The translations under genes and the position numbers were made by a program. A stretch of 64,000 nt of DNA from NCBI GenBank assembly GCA_038496445.1, contig JALMLS010000103.1, positions 1 through 64,000 on the forward strand, written 5' to 3'. The stretch's first letter is position 1. Each line of letters begins with the position of its first letter. A model generated the notes under the pieces. It worked only from the letters and a program-made list of their open reading frames with translations, did not search any database and had not been told where the DNA came from. Shown in pieces: positions 36,482-45,598 of the stretch. This DNA comes from Trichosphaerium sp. ATCC 40318. Taxonomy: Eukaryota > Discosea > Flabellinia > Trichosidae.

Positions 36482-37127
36482 ATCCGGTCAGAGTTTTTAG
36501 TACCGAAAGGAAATATGTCCTGACCGCCTCTGCTGGTACTAATATAGGTCTAAGATCTTTCGTACATAGAGAGACTTATCTTGTAAAAACATCAAGCTTA
36601 TTGCACCAAAAATTCGCTACTTAAAAATGGGTAACGTGCTTACAAGTACTAGTTCATAACCAATACTGTAACATCAAAATAAAAGCTTGCTTAGTACGTA
36701 TGCTGCTGAATAACCTCCGATTTGAGAAAAGCAACACCGATTGGCAAGAACACGTAAGAGTTGGAAAGGGTTTCGGAGGCTAAGCTATAATTTTTGATTC
36801 AACCCCTTTGGAAAAATTGAACCTATTGGTGCTGTTCATCTCTATCCTCATTGGTATAAAGAAAAAGGAAATAAGGGGTATCACCATTCTAAATGCTTTT
36901 ACATATGTGTACTAAAATTTGATACATACCTAAGTGTGAAGGAGAAGGGAAACTTCAGAAACATCAAGTTAACTTGACCCGACAATTACCTTACCACCGT
37001 TTGATTGTAATAGATAAAGAAAGTTGAACAAATTCTTATCATTTCATACGTAAAAGAATGAAGGAAAGATTTTATTTTACAGTTTGTCTTATTGGTGACC
37101 TTGAAACAAAAAAGGTTGTTTTTTTGA
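36482..37127. other. Intergenic between two F-box/LRR genes
   Basis: No gene seen. A short inverted pair CGGTCAG/CTGACCG occurs at about 36486-36522. Confidence 0.4.
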
Positions 37128-37838
37128 TCAAGGTATTCTATCGTTTTCCTCAATATGTACTATCTTTGCATTTAGACTATTCACAACATCTCTTGTTAAA
37201 CGCTTTGAAAGTGTTACAGATATAGTATGTATATTCTTATGAACCCTTATACCTTCATTTGTAACATAGCGACAACCAGTAACATCAAGTTCTTTAACAC
37301 CAACCAATCCTTTAATACCTTTATCAGTAACCCTTGTACACTCAAGAATAATACTCTCAAGCCCTTTAAAATCTTTCAAACCAGCATCACTTACTTTAGT
37401 GTAAGAGAGGTTAAGGTGTTTAACTCCTGTACCAACAAGCATTTGAATCCCACGGTTAGTAATCGAGCCACAACCTGTTAAGTCTATAGACTCTGCTCCA
37501 ATTATTTCTTTCAATCCCTTGTTTGAAACGTATGTATAACTTAGATCAATGCTCTTAACGCCCTGTAAAGCACCAAGGTTATCATTTCCAACGACCTTTG
37601 TTATAGATACTTGTGTGTTACGCATTAAGGCATCGTAAGAAGCAAAATTAGCATAACTCGATGTGTTTTGTATTGTAACTCTTTTGTATCCAACCACGTG
37701 TCTTACAAGGTACGCAAAACGTTTACATGTGATACCAAGGTTAAATCTCTTTGGTACACGTCGAATTATCTCGTTTATTGGGTCATTTGGTAGATCATAA
37801 AGCCTAAATTGTTTTAGATTCATGACACGTGCATTCAA
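37128..37838 (-). CDS. Short F-box/leucine-rich-repeat protein
   Basis: A single frame of 236 codons. The N-terminus LYDLPNDPINEIIRRVPKRF and LGITCKRFAYLVRHVVGYKR is F-box-like. About seven LRRs follow (LQGVKSIDLSYTYVSNKGLK, AESIDLTGCGSITNRGIQML, VKELDVTGCRYVTNEGIR). It is shorter than the neighbour at 35.2 kb but intact. CACGTG at 37826 lies in codons 3-5, so translation may start at the Met at 37823 (MNLKQF) instead of the first Met. A role as SCF adaptor is inferred from family knowledge only. Confidence 0.78.
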   Translation of the reverse strand: MNARVMNLKQFRLYDLPNDPINEIIRRVPKRFNLGITCKRFAYLVRHVVGYKRVTIQNTSSYANFASYDALMRNTQVSITKVVGNDNLGALQGVKSIDLSYTYVSNKGLKEIIGAESIDLTGCGSITNRGIQMLVGTGVKHLNLSYTKVSDAGLKDFKGLESIILECTRVTDKGIKGLVGVKELDVTGCRYVTNEGIRVHKNIHTISVTLSKRLTRDVVNSLNAKIVHIEENDRIP

Positions 37839-38436
37839 AAATTTCTGAGCTTTGAAAGTCAGTTGGTAAGCAGGTTGGTACTGTTGTTTGTAAATATGGT
37901 AACGCTTTAGCTGTATTAAAGCGATGGCGTTGAAAATACCAATGTTGTGTTGACAAACGCATAAGAGAGCGTTTTGGTACGTTTAGAAGGAGTACTGAGT
38001 CTTTTTATGTTCATGAAAAGAAAAAAAAACTCACGTGCTTCCTAAGTAGGTTACACGTACTGCAGTGGTCTATCCATATGGTGTAGATTGCTTTTATGCT
38101 AAGAGAAGTTGATTCGGCTTCAAAATATATTCGTGGTCTTGGTACCGAGCATTGCTTAATACACGAAACTATTGAACGAACTGATACTTTTTTTCCCCTT
38201 GACTTTTTTCACAGAGTACGAAACAGTTTGTGGTTTGTGGACCATAACGGTTTTTTTTATAACCGACTCAAACACAAGTTCGTGTGGAAGAGGGATTTTT
38301 TTTTGACTTCAGCGAGCGAGAAGCGGAACATTAGTACGCTTTTTGTTGTTGGCAAAAAAATACAGAAATTGAAAGGAACGCTGTTAGATGATTTACTTTT
38401 TTATTGAAAGTGCTACAACGTAAACAATTGGTTTGT
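37839..38436. other. Upstream region of the short LRR gene, with one unassigned ORF
   Basis: A 103-codon ORF (38096-38407, plus) begins 60 bp after a CACGTG palindrome and encodes a basic, aromatic-rich peptide with no recognisable domain. It could be a real small gene, but its composition does not distinguish it from chance. Confidence 0.3.
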
Positions 38437-39341
38437 TTACTTGAGGTGGGCACCGCCAGTCAAGTAGTAGATCTCATCGTTGTTGTTTACACCCCAGACG
38501 TGACCTTGGCAGCCAACATCGATCTGTTTAAGACCACCAGAGATCTTGTTCCATGATCCTTTACCGTGTGGTTTCCAGTAGATGTCGCTATCCTTTTGGC
38601 AACCGAACATACCGTGGTTGGAGGCAGACATATGTTGGAAGCTCTTCTCAGGTAGTTTCTTCCATTTGGAACCCATTGGTTTGTCTGCAGAGACATCCTC
38701 GCGGACGTACAACTCATCAGATTTGTTGCAACCTACAACACTTCCATCATGGCACACAGTCAAGTTCTTGAGAAGTCCTCCAACCTGTAACGTACGAATG
38801 TTAGAGAAAAATATCACGTGACATTTTATTGTTCGGTAAAAAACCCCAAAAAAAAGCGTTGATGTACCTTGGTCCATGATCCAGAGAGACCAGGTCTGTA
38901 GTAGATCTCATCGCCTGCGTTACAACCCCAAACGCGACCATCTGGTCCTACTGAGACGTATTTCAAACCGCCATCGACCTTTTGCCAACCGGCACCCATA
39001 GGGTTGTCAAGCTAATAAAACTTTTAGTATTACGTCATAAAGTAAGAAAACAAAACTGTTTCAGGCGGTTTTGTTTGGGGAAAATAAGACAATGCTTGTT
39101 ATAATATACTACGTACGCAAGCGCCACTACGGTGGTAGATCTCGTTTTTGGCGTTACAACCCCAAACGTGCCCATTAGCGCCAACACTGACTTGTTTCAA
39201 AAGACCATCAACCTTGACCCATCCTGAGGCTTTAACGCCGTCACGAAAGAAGATTTCGTCTTTTTTGTTTACTCCCCAACAGGTTCCGTTAGGACCAACA
39301 GATACGTGAACTAAGAGACCGCTGATTTTTTGCCAGGACAT
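38437..39341 (-). CDS. Tectonin beta-propeller repeat protein (lectin-like)
   Basis: Three exons (39341-39117, 39011-38868, 38784-38437) give a continuous frame of 238 residues. It contains six tectonin repeats of about 35 residues, each with the core W.k..G.lk.vSvG..G.vWG.n..deIy.R, for example QVSVGANGHVWGCNAKNEIY and YVSVGPDGRVWGCNAGDEIY. This matches Physarum tectonins, Limulus lectin L6 and fish-egg lectins, which form a six-bladed propeller that binds bacterial LPS or sugars. No signal peptide is visible, so it may act in the cytoplasm or be released unconventionally, as for Physarum tectonins at the cell surface. The start ATG at 39341 gives MSWQKISGLL, which begins the first repeat directly. 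Donors are GTACGT and GTACAT. Confidence 0.92.
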
Positions 39342-40402
39342 GATGTTGCGTTTGTTATGGATGAAAGTATTTGAAGCGTGTTTTTTTTGGTTTACACAAC
39401 TTTTGTGCATCGGTTAAAATGTGTAAAACGTCTTTCCACAGTTCTCTGGTATCATCACAGAGAACTCGCTATGGTTAGATTAAGGGATAGTGAGCAACAC
39501 TTGTCAAAATAAAGAACGCGACTGAGATTTATATGGAACTGCCTTATTCGGCCTATTTCTATGCTCTACACGTGTTACAAACCGTTTTTAATAATGTACA
39601 ACACATTTGCAGTTTTTTTGGAACGCATCGCTTTGATTGGTTTTATGGCGCATTTTCACGTGTTTCAGAACGTTTTTTACAAATACCCAAATTCTTTTGG
39701 GTTAAAGGGTTAAGTGTGTTACACAGTTAAAAGCAACGCAAACTACTCTTTACTGCATGAAGAGTTGTATGAGAACCATAGGCAAAACCGCAATTGAGTT
39801 CTCTGGTTTAGCGTTTTGTGCAGCATAACTAGTACCCCATACATCGCTGCAAGCGTTTTTAAGGGTCTCACGCGCAAAATTGTACTTGTGGCAACACGTC
39901 TACTTTATTGAGGCTCATTCACCACGCAACGACGTAAAAATATAAGAAAACAAAGCTTCTCCGCTGTTTACAATGATTTACACGTAACTAGGTCGTAGAT
40001 TTTTAGATCAAAAAGTCGGCCTACTGTATGTGAATTGTAGCGGATATACACTTCCTCTTTGAGTGACATGTTTTACAAAAAGACGGCGGTTGAGCCTGCC
40101 AATTGCGTCAGTAAAGCGTCAAGAAGCACTAGATGCGTATGCTTGAGCGTTCACGCAGCTAATATCAATTGATACTTTTCAAGATTGATTTGTTGCTTTT
40201 TGTAGTTTATACACCGTTACAACGGCCGTAACCAGCGTCCATGTACTCTAGACTGAGCAAGTACAAAGCAGAGTGCTATTTAGCATGAAATATATCGGTT
40301 AAAACCTCTCTGAGAAAGAACTAGGGAACGAAAAACGGTGACTTTAATAGGAACTATAAATTCAATCTTTCGTATCATTCAAAGACTACAAACATCTACA
40401 AC
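39342..40402. promoter_or_regulatory. Divergent region between the tectonin and La-motif genes; TATA-like box
   Basis: No gene seen. TATAAA at 40355-40360 lies 48 bp upstream of the La-motif start codon, in a plausible core-promoter position. Two CACGTG palindromes occur at 39569 and 39657. A 65-codon ORF at 39533 is not convincing. Confidence 0.35.
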
Positions 40403-41173
40403 ATGAAACGTACACGCTCAGAATGCGACCAAGGGCTATTAGAATATCAAACGGGGAGGTCAAATCTGTTGGTTAAACGTTTTAAAAATAGTGACCCTGT
40501 AAGAGAGCATTTGGTTCTTCCTTTGAGCTTACTACGACAGACGCATGTTTCAAGTCAAAACAAGAGAAAAGCCGAAAACTTGAATTGCTCTACTCAATCT
40601 AGAAAAAGGCCTCGCACGCATAGAAAGGCCCCTCTAGCTTTAAAGAAAGAGTCAGAAGAGATTATTAAGTTCAAGATCCTAAAACAAATAGAATACTACT
40701 TTTCGCCAGCGAATTTCTATTCTAGCGCTTATATGCAACGTACCTATGCTCAGTGGGATAACTGGTTTCCAATTGACCTCCTTTTGAACTTCCCAAAGAT
40801 GCGCCAGTTGTTCAGTCAGCTAGACGTTACCTTCAAAACAGCTATCTTCTGGGAGGTACTCCAACTATCAAAAAAACTTGTGATAAACAAGAACGGAACC
40901 TGTATCCGGCCAAGACTCGACATTGCATCTATGAGACGGCGCACGCATACGTTTTCTGTAAATTTCTGCGTAAAAAGCTACAAAGCTCGCATCCCAACAA
41001 TTGAGGAGCTTAATGATTATTTTGGTTGTTCTGGGCTTATACTACGCATCAAGGTTACTCGCCACAGATCAGGGTATATAGCGAGGATAGAATACGGGTG
41101 TAGAGAGTCTGCTGTTCGCGCAGTCGAGCGTGGGCATGCTGATGGTACCGTGTTTTTGAATGTAGTACAATGA
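40403..41173 (+). CDS. La-motif RNA-binding protein with a degenerate RRM
   Basis: A single intronless frame of 256 codons. A basic N-terminus (KRKAENLN, RKRPRTHRKAP) precedes a La motif at residues about 83-170: FKILKQIEYYFSPANFYSS, then NWFPIDLLLNFPKMRQLF and ILQLSKKLVI-like helices ending NGTCIRP. The C-terminal part (TFSVNFCVKSYKARIPTIEE through TVFLNVVQ) has the size and pattern of an RRM. La-family proteins bind 3' oligo-U ends of Pol III transcripts or act in translation (LARPs). The protein is shorter than genuine La (about 400 aa), so it is a La-related protein of unknown target. The absence of introns is unusual next to its neighbours and could indicate retroposition. Confidence 0.85.
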   Translation: MKRTRSECDQGLLEYQTGRSNLLVKRFKNSDPVREHLVLPLSLLRQTHVSSQNKRKAENLNCSTQSRKRPRTHRKAPLALKKESEEIIKFKILKQIEYYFSPANFYSSAYMQRTYAQWDNWFPIDLLLNFPKMRQLFSQLDVTFKTAIFWEVLQLSKKLVINKNGTCIRPRLDIASMRRRTHTFSVNFCVKSYKARIPTIEELNDYFGCSGLILRIKVTRHRSGYIARIEYGCRESAVRAVERGHADGTVFLNVVQ

Positions 41174-41450
41174 CTGTAAATAAAATAAAGTGACTTAATA
41201 CCCAAGTATTGACTTTTTTTTTTTCAAACATTTCGCTCTGCTATACTTACTATAAATCGAAGGTGTAACGTAAACAAGTACACCACATTCAAGGGTTATT
41301 GGTATTGAGCTTGAGAGGTTACAACAATCATTCATGATGAAGTTAGGATACAAAAAAACAACTTGTACAAATTTACCCTTTTTTATCTTTTTTGTTTACG
41401 GGGCTTATGAGTTCTTGTGTTTTCTATCGTTTCTTATAGTTGGTAAACAT
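41174..41450. other. Short convergent intergenic region
   Basis: No gene. It is the shared 3' flank of the La-motif and membrane-protein genes, with a T-rich tract at about 41213-41224. Confidence 0.4.
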
Positions 41451-42695
41451 TTACAAGTCTATTTCCATTGTATTGACATCGTTGGCATTAGTTTCAGGTC
41501 TTGTTTGCATAGTGCTTCTTGCTTTATCCAATTCTGATCTAATTTCGTCTTGCTCCTTTTTGTACTTCAAAGATTTTAGTTTTCTTTGTAAGTATATACC
41601 AACAAACAGAGCTATAATTAGAGCGAACACTACAGCAACGACTAAACAGAAAGGTTAATCAAGGTAAATAAGTTCAATTAAATTGTTTCGAAAAATCACG
41701 TGATAAAAGTTCCTAATTTTTTTTTTCAATTCAATTAAAGTGGCGTGCCTATTGCAACTATCAAGGCAAGTGAAACTTCACATGTATTGTCTGTTGTCAG
41801 GTTAACAACTGCGACATTATCTTCTCGTTCTAATCCATCATTTTGAATTACAGAGTAGCAATCCTTCGAAAAAAAACCTATCAGCAAAAGAACATTTTTT
41901 GCTTTGTTTTATTACAGACCTCTATGAATGCCACAGTTACAGCAGCAGGATTGAGTATTGTCAAATCGGGTGACTTTATCAGCTCTACCTTTTTAACATC
42001 CTTATTAAGGTGGATAGAAATACTAAGGAAAGGTCCAACTATAGTCTCCTGCAAAAAAAGATAAGTGGTAAAACGTTTTCAGAAATTATGTTACGCACGT
42101 TTACGACATAAATAGTAGATTCGACAGACATGAAAGTAAGATGTACAACTGTACCAATGGCAAAAATACCTACGAACCAAAGTGTCAAAGAGGACAGATT
42201 GATTTCGAACCAATATTTCGTAGTGTTTTAAAAATTCTTTTTGTGGCTTACCTTCTATAACAACTATGCCGTCTATTGATTGGTTTTTAGCGTCGTAGCT
42301 TCGTTTAATAACACAATTACTCAATATCTTTTGTGTATCATCACACTCGACTGTAGGGAACGTAGTTTGGTCTTGAACTTCTTGGAGATCACGTTTTGAA
42401 CTAAACACAGCATGTAAACAAAAACTTTTGTATCAAAAAACGACGCGATATTTCGTTTTGTTTTGGCTTTTTAAGATAACACGTGGTATGAAGAAGCGTT
42501 TTTTATGTTTGGGTTGTTGTTTACGGATGGATTAGTCTCACCTGTGTGAATATCCATCTTGGGTATTTTTATGGGCCATACATACCTAATAACGTATTAA
42601 AGGGTAACTAGAGCTAATATTTTAATTTAGCGCTTATTGCCACTTACTGTAGTTATTAATAATGCGAAAACTACTACTGTTCTTGAAAGCGCCAT
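41451..42695 (-). CDS. Putative secreted-ectodomain single-pass membrane protein, unknown family
   Basis: A spliced gene. Exon 1 (ATG at 42695) encodes a signal-peptide-like MALSRTVVVFALLITT and ends at a GTAAGT donor. Ectodomain pieces follow: YVWPIKIPKMDIHT (about 42560), SKRDLQEVQDQTTFPTVE and CDDTQKILSNCVIKRSYD (about 42270-42400), IFAIGTVVHLTFMSVESTIY (about 42110-42165), FLSISIHLNKDVKKVELI and AAVTVAFIEV (about 41930-42040). A transmembrane helix VVAVVFALIIALFVGIYL (about 41595-41650) and a charged cytoplasmic tail ending NTMEIDL (stop at 41451) complete it. The ectodomain looks beta-rich with a few Cys residues. I recognise no family; it could be a cell-surface receptor or adhesion protein. 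A CACGTG palindrome (42727) lies 32 bp upstream of the ATG. Confidence 0.7.
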
Positions 42696-43459
42696 TTCGT
42701 TGCCCGAATCAAGGTTCAACCGGGATCACGTGCCTTTTGCTTTTAAGTCAAGTTTTATTCAATTCTTTCAGAATTTAGTTAAAATCGGATACTTCCTTAT
42801 TTCCTAAATAGCTCTGAGCCTTTGTTCTGTTTCACTACATTTCGCAATTGCTTGTAACCTTATTACATGCATCTTGATAGCTGACACAACTTGTGTTGTC
42901 CGTATGGTTCGAGGTAGCAACAAACCCCAGGATGCATAGAAACAACCTGGAGTGATTTCAAAAAACACAAAGATCTCATTCTAAAATCCATTTGTGATTT
43001 TGTTTGACATTGTGCTTCCAAATTTTACCAAGCAACAACTTACGGCTTCAAAGTGAATTACATCTATGTATCTTACGTTCACTATTCGATACTTTGACAT
43101 GTTTATCATCTGGTGGTGTTTAAGACAACCGTATAGTCTATTTGTGCTGCTCACTCTGAGGGCTTATTGCCCATGTCTGTTCTCAAGGATCTTGTACACC
43201 ACGAAGTCCTTGATACATGGAAACAGATTAAACATTTTAGATAAGACGTATATTACGACACAACATTTTTTCTTCCCCATTAGACTGTACTCGGTCAATG
43301 GGACCTGGTTTCTCCTCAAAAATCAGGTGGAAAGGATGGAAGGGTTCAAATTCCTTAACATTTCAGGGCGGGAGATCGGTGTACACGAAGTGTGTACTAA
43401 AAAAAATTAAAAAATTTACAGAAAAAAAAAATTTGTCTATTTGACCTGCAAGTCGCTTT
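42696..43459. other. Intergenic, no recognisable gene
   Basis: It contains CACGTG at 42727. A 114-codon plus-strand ORF (43066-43410) lies in a patch of higher GC but shows no domain. No RNA gene was identified. Confidence 0.4.
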
Positions 43460-43616
43460 TTATTGAACTACGATTATATAAGGCAATTGTACACCTGCCA
43501 ATGACTTCAAACCTTCGTCTGCTACATCGATACAAGGTAAATCGCTTGTATGTATGCCTGCCAATGCTGCAATACCTTCAACTACCCTCTCGTTCGCGTT
43601 TGGTCTACTGAATGTT
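43460..43616 (-). pseudogene. Out-of-frame 3' end of the F-box/LRR gene
   Basis: Two LRR-like units (EGIAALAGIHTSDL, DVADEGLKSLAGVQLPYI) lie immediately 3' of the main LRR frame but in another reading frame. The separating sequence (WERNKYEPLLF...) breaks the repeat pattern. A small insertion or frameshift has cut off the C-terminal repeats. Confidence 0.55.
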
Positions 43617-44529
43617 CTATGACTCTCTTTTGGTGAATAACAAAGGTTCGTATTTGTTTCTTTCCCATCCCTCAGCAAGTGCTTTGATGCATTCATTTGT
43701 AATACTCTGACACCCTGTAAGATCAATGCTATGAGCATCAGCAAGTGACTTTACACTTTCATCTGAAATATTACAATCACTGAGATCAATTGTATGAACG
43801 CCAGCAAGTGCCTTGACACCTTCATCTGTAATACGATTGCACATACTTAGATCAATAGTGTGAACGCCTGAGAGTGCTTTGACACCTTCATCTGTTACTG
43901 AGGTATGTTGGAGATTAATAGTGTGAACTCCTGATAGTGCCTTTACACCTTCATCTGAAATATTGCAATCACTGAGATCAATGCTATGAACACCAGCAAG
44001 TGCTTTGACACCTTCATCTGTAATGTATTCACAAAAACTTAAATTGATAGTATGAACACCTGAAAGCGGTTTGATTGCTTCATCTGTAATGTTATAACAA
44101 CAACTTAGATCAATACTATGAACACCTGCAAGTGCTTTAACACCTTCATCTGAAACATCAGCACAACCCACGAGGTCAATGGTATGAACACCAGCAAATC
44201 TTTTCAAAATACCAGCGTGCAAGCTAGCAAACATTACTACGATTTCTGTGTGCTGTAGAATGCCATTGTATTTCAACAGGTTAATTCGATCTCCACTTGA
44301 AATTGTAACAATGTCGTAACCAACAACATCGCGAATGATAGAGGCAAAGAGATTACAGGTTTGGCAAGCTGCATATCGTGATTTCGTCGTTTGACGTAAA
44401 ATATGAGCCAAAATCTCTGAGGGTATGTCTAAAATGCATAGTGGTTTGCTAGCTGTATGTTAGATGGCGAATGGTGCAATATTAGTGCGTATACCTTTGA
44501 TTTGCGGTTGCTGGTTGTATTTCTGCCAT
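43617..44529 (-). CDS. F-box/leucine-rich-repeat protein with near-identical GVHTIDLS repeats
   Basis: Exon 1 (ATG at 44529) encodes MAEIQPATANQ. An intron of about 75 bp with a GTATAC donor leads to exon 2 (ASKPLCILDIPSEILAHILR, an F-box-like start, then CQTCNLFASIIRDVVGY). Nine or so highly uniform repeats of 22-24 residues follow, with consensus ITDEGVKALAGVHTIDLSxC. Uniformity at the DNA level (repeated runs such as cttcatctg(t/a)aat) indicates recent expansion or gene conversion. The frame stops at 43617, but two more repeats follow out of frame, so the protein is probably truncated. Similar GVHTI-type LRRs are known to me from large protist-infecting DNA viruses as well as protists. The function is probably substrate recognition. 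Confidence 0.78.
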
Positions 44530-44936
44530 ATTGTAGCTACAATAGTCGTTACTGTCAAGGTGTGTATGCAATAGTATCAAGTGATGCTACGAAGGTGGTC
44601 TGCGAGTGAAAAACAGTTTCCGCGATCACATTTCTTCGAAATCCGCTCTTTTTAGTTTCACCCAAACTTCTTTTTATCTGCGTAGATAAATGGATCAAGT
44701 GAGTGCATTACTTAGGCGCAATAATAGTTTCTTCTTCTATTCTGAAACTTTAATCATCCAGTTCGGGCCGGTGCTGTAGTAAAACATTCAAAATTGCTTT
44801 CTTTGTCAGAACTGTGTCTACCAAATTTCGCGAAAAAGTCTGTAACATAGTGCACTTGAGGGTACTATAACTTTAGCTGGTACTAATAGCGGTAGTTAAA
44901 GCGAGATTGAATATTCAGTTTGGATTTTTTTTTATT
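44530..44936. other. Intergenic, no gene seen
   Basis: AT-rich sequence between the LRR gene's 5' end and the 3' end of the small coiled-coil gene. No motif is recognised. Confidence 0.4.
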
Positions 44937-45575
44937 TTATTCTGTATTTGGTACAATTCCTTGGTTTAGCTTAGACAACATTGCCTCAATAGATGCTATT
45001 TTGTCTTTTAGGTGTTTATTCTCTTCCTCTAATGTTTTTATCCTTCGGTATACGTTAGCATAAAGTTCATATAAATGAAAAAAAAAGTAAAGATTTGAGG
45101 AATCTGTTTTCTTTTTTTTTTTTCTTTCATACCTTTCATCACTTTTCTTTACATAGGCATCAAACTTGTCAGTTACACTATCAACATCTTGTTGTAATGC
45201 ATTGGTTCTAATAGCAAATAATGAGTATTTCGTAATAAAGACGTAATAATAATCAAAGGAAACTGATTGTTTAGCTTGCGATAAAAAAAACAAGAGAACG
45301 CACTTTGTGTTCAACAAAATCCTGAATTGAGTACCAGTATCTTTTACAATAGCATTCGTCTCTTTTGCAGTAGCAAGAAGAGCTTGCAAACGCAAGCTAC
45401 TGGCCTAAGGTTTTCTGTTAGAAAAGGCTCAAGTAGACTAAAGGTTGGTTCATACGTTGAGATCAGTTACTCTGTTTGCACCTCCATGTTCTTCAGGGTC
45501 AACTTGTTTACATTGAAAGATGTCTACAGCTTCCTCTTTTGTACCAGATCTCCAACCAAAAGACTTTGGATTCAT
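44937..45575 (-). CDS. Small coiled-coil protein with an N-terminal GWRxGT motif (third gene of the ROCO cluster)
   Basis: Exon 1 starts at 45575: MNPKSFGWRSGTKEEAVDI, then FQCKQVDPEEHGGANRVTDL. The first 25 residues match the N-terminus of the preceding gene (KTYGWRMGTAKNAVKYYRCK), with shared GWR-x-GT...AV...C+.VD. Later exons give heptad-type sequence (LRLQALLATAKETNAIVK, NALQQDVDSVTDKFDAYVKK, IKTLEEENKHLKDKIASIEA), ending LNQGIVPNTE at the stop 44937. No other domain is seen. Its ATG lies only about 23 bp after the stop codon of the upstream gene on the same strand. It may be an oligomerising partner of the neighbouring proteins. Confidence 0.65.
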
Positions 45576-45598
45576 AGTCTATTATGATAGGCAACACA

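Noticed and set aside
38553-38821. Overlapping plus-strand ORFs in the tectonin gene
   Set aside because: Shadows of the well-supported minus-strand tectonin exon 3.
43340-43356. tRNA-like T-arm (AAGGG-TTCAAAT-TCCTT)
   Set aside because: No matching acceptor stem, D-arm or 7-nt anticodon loop could be placed around it.
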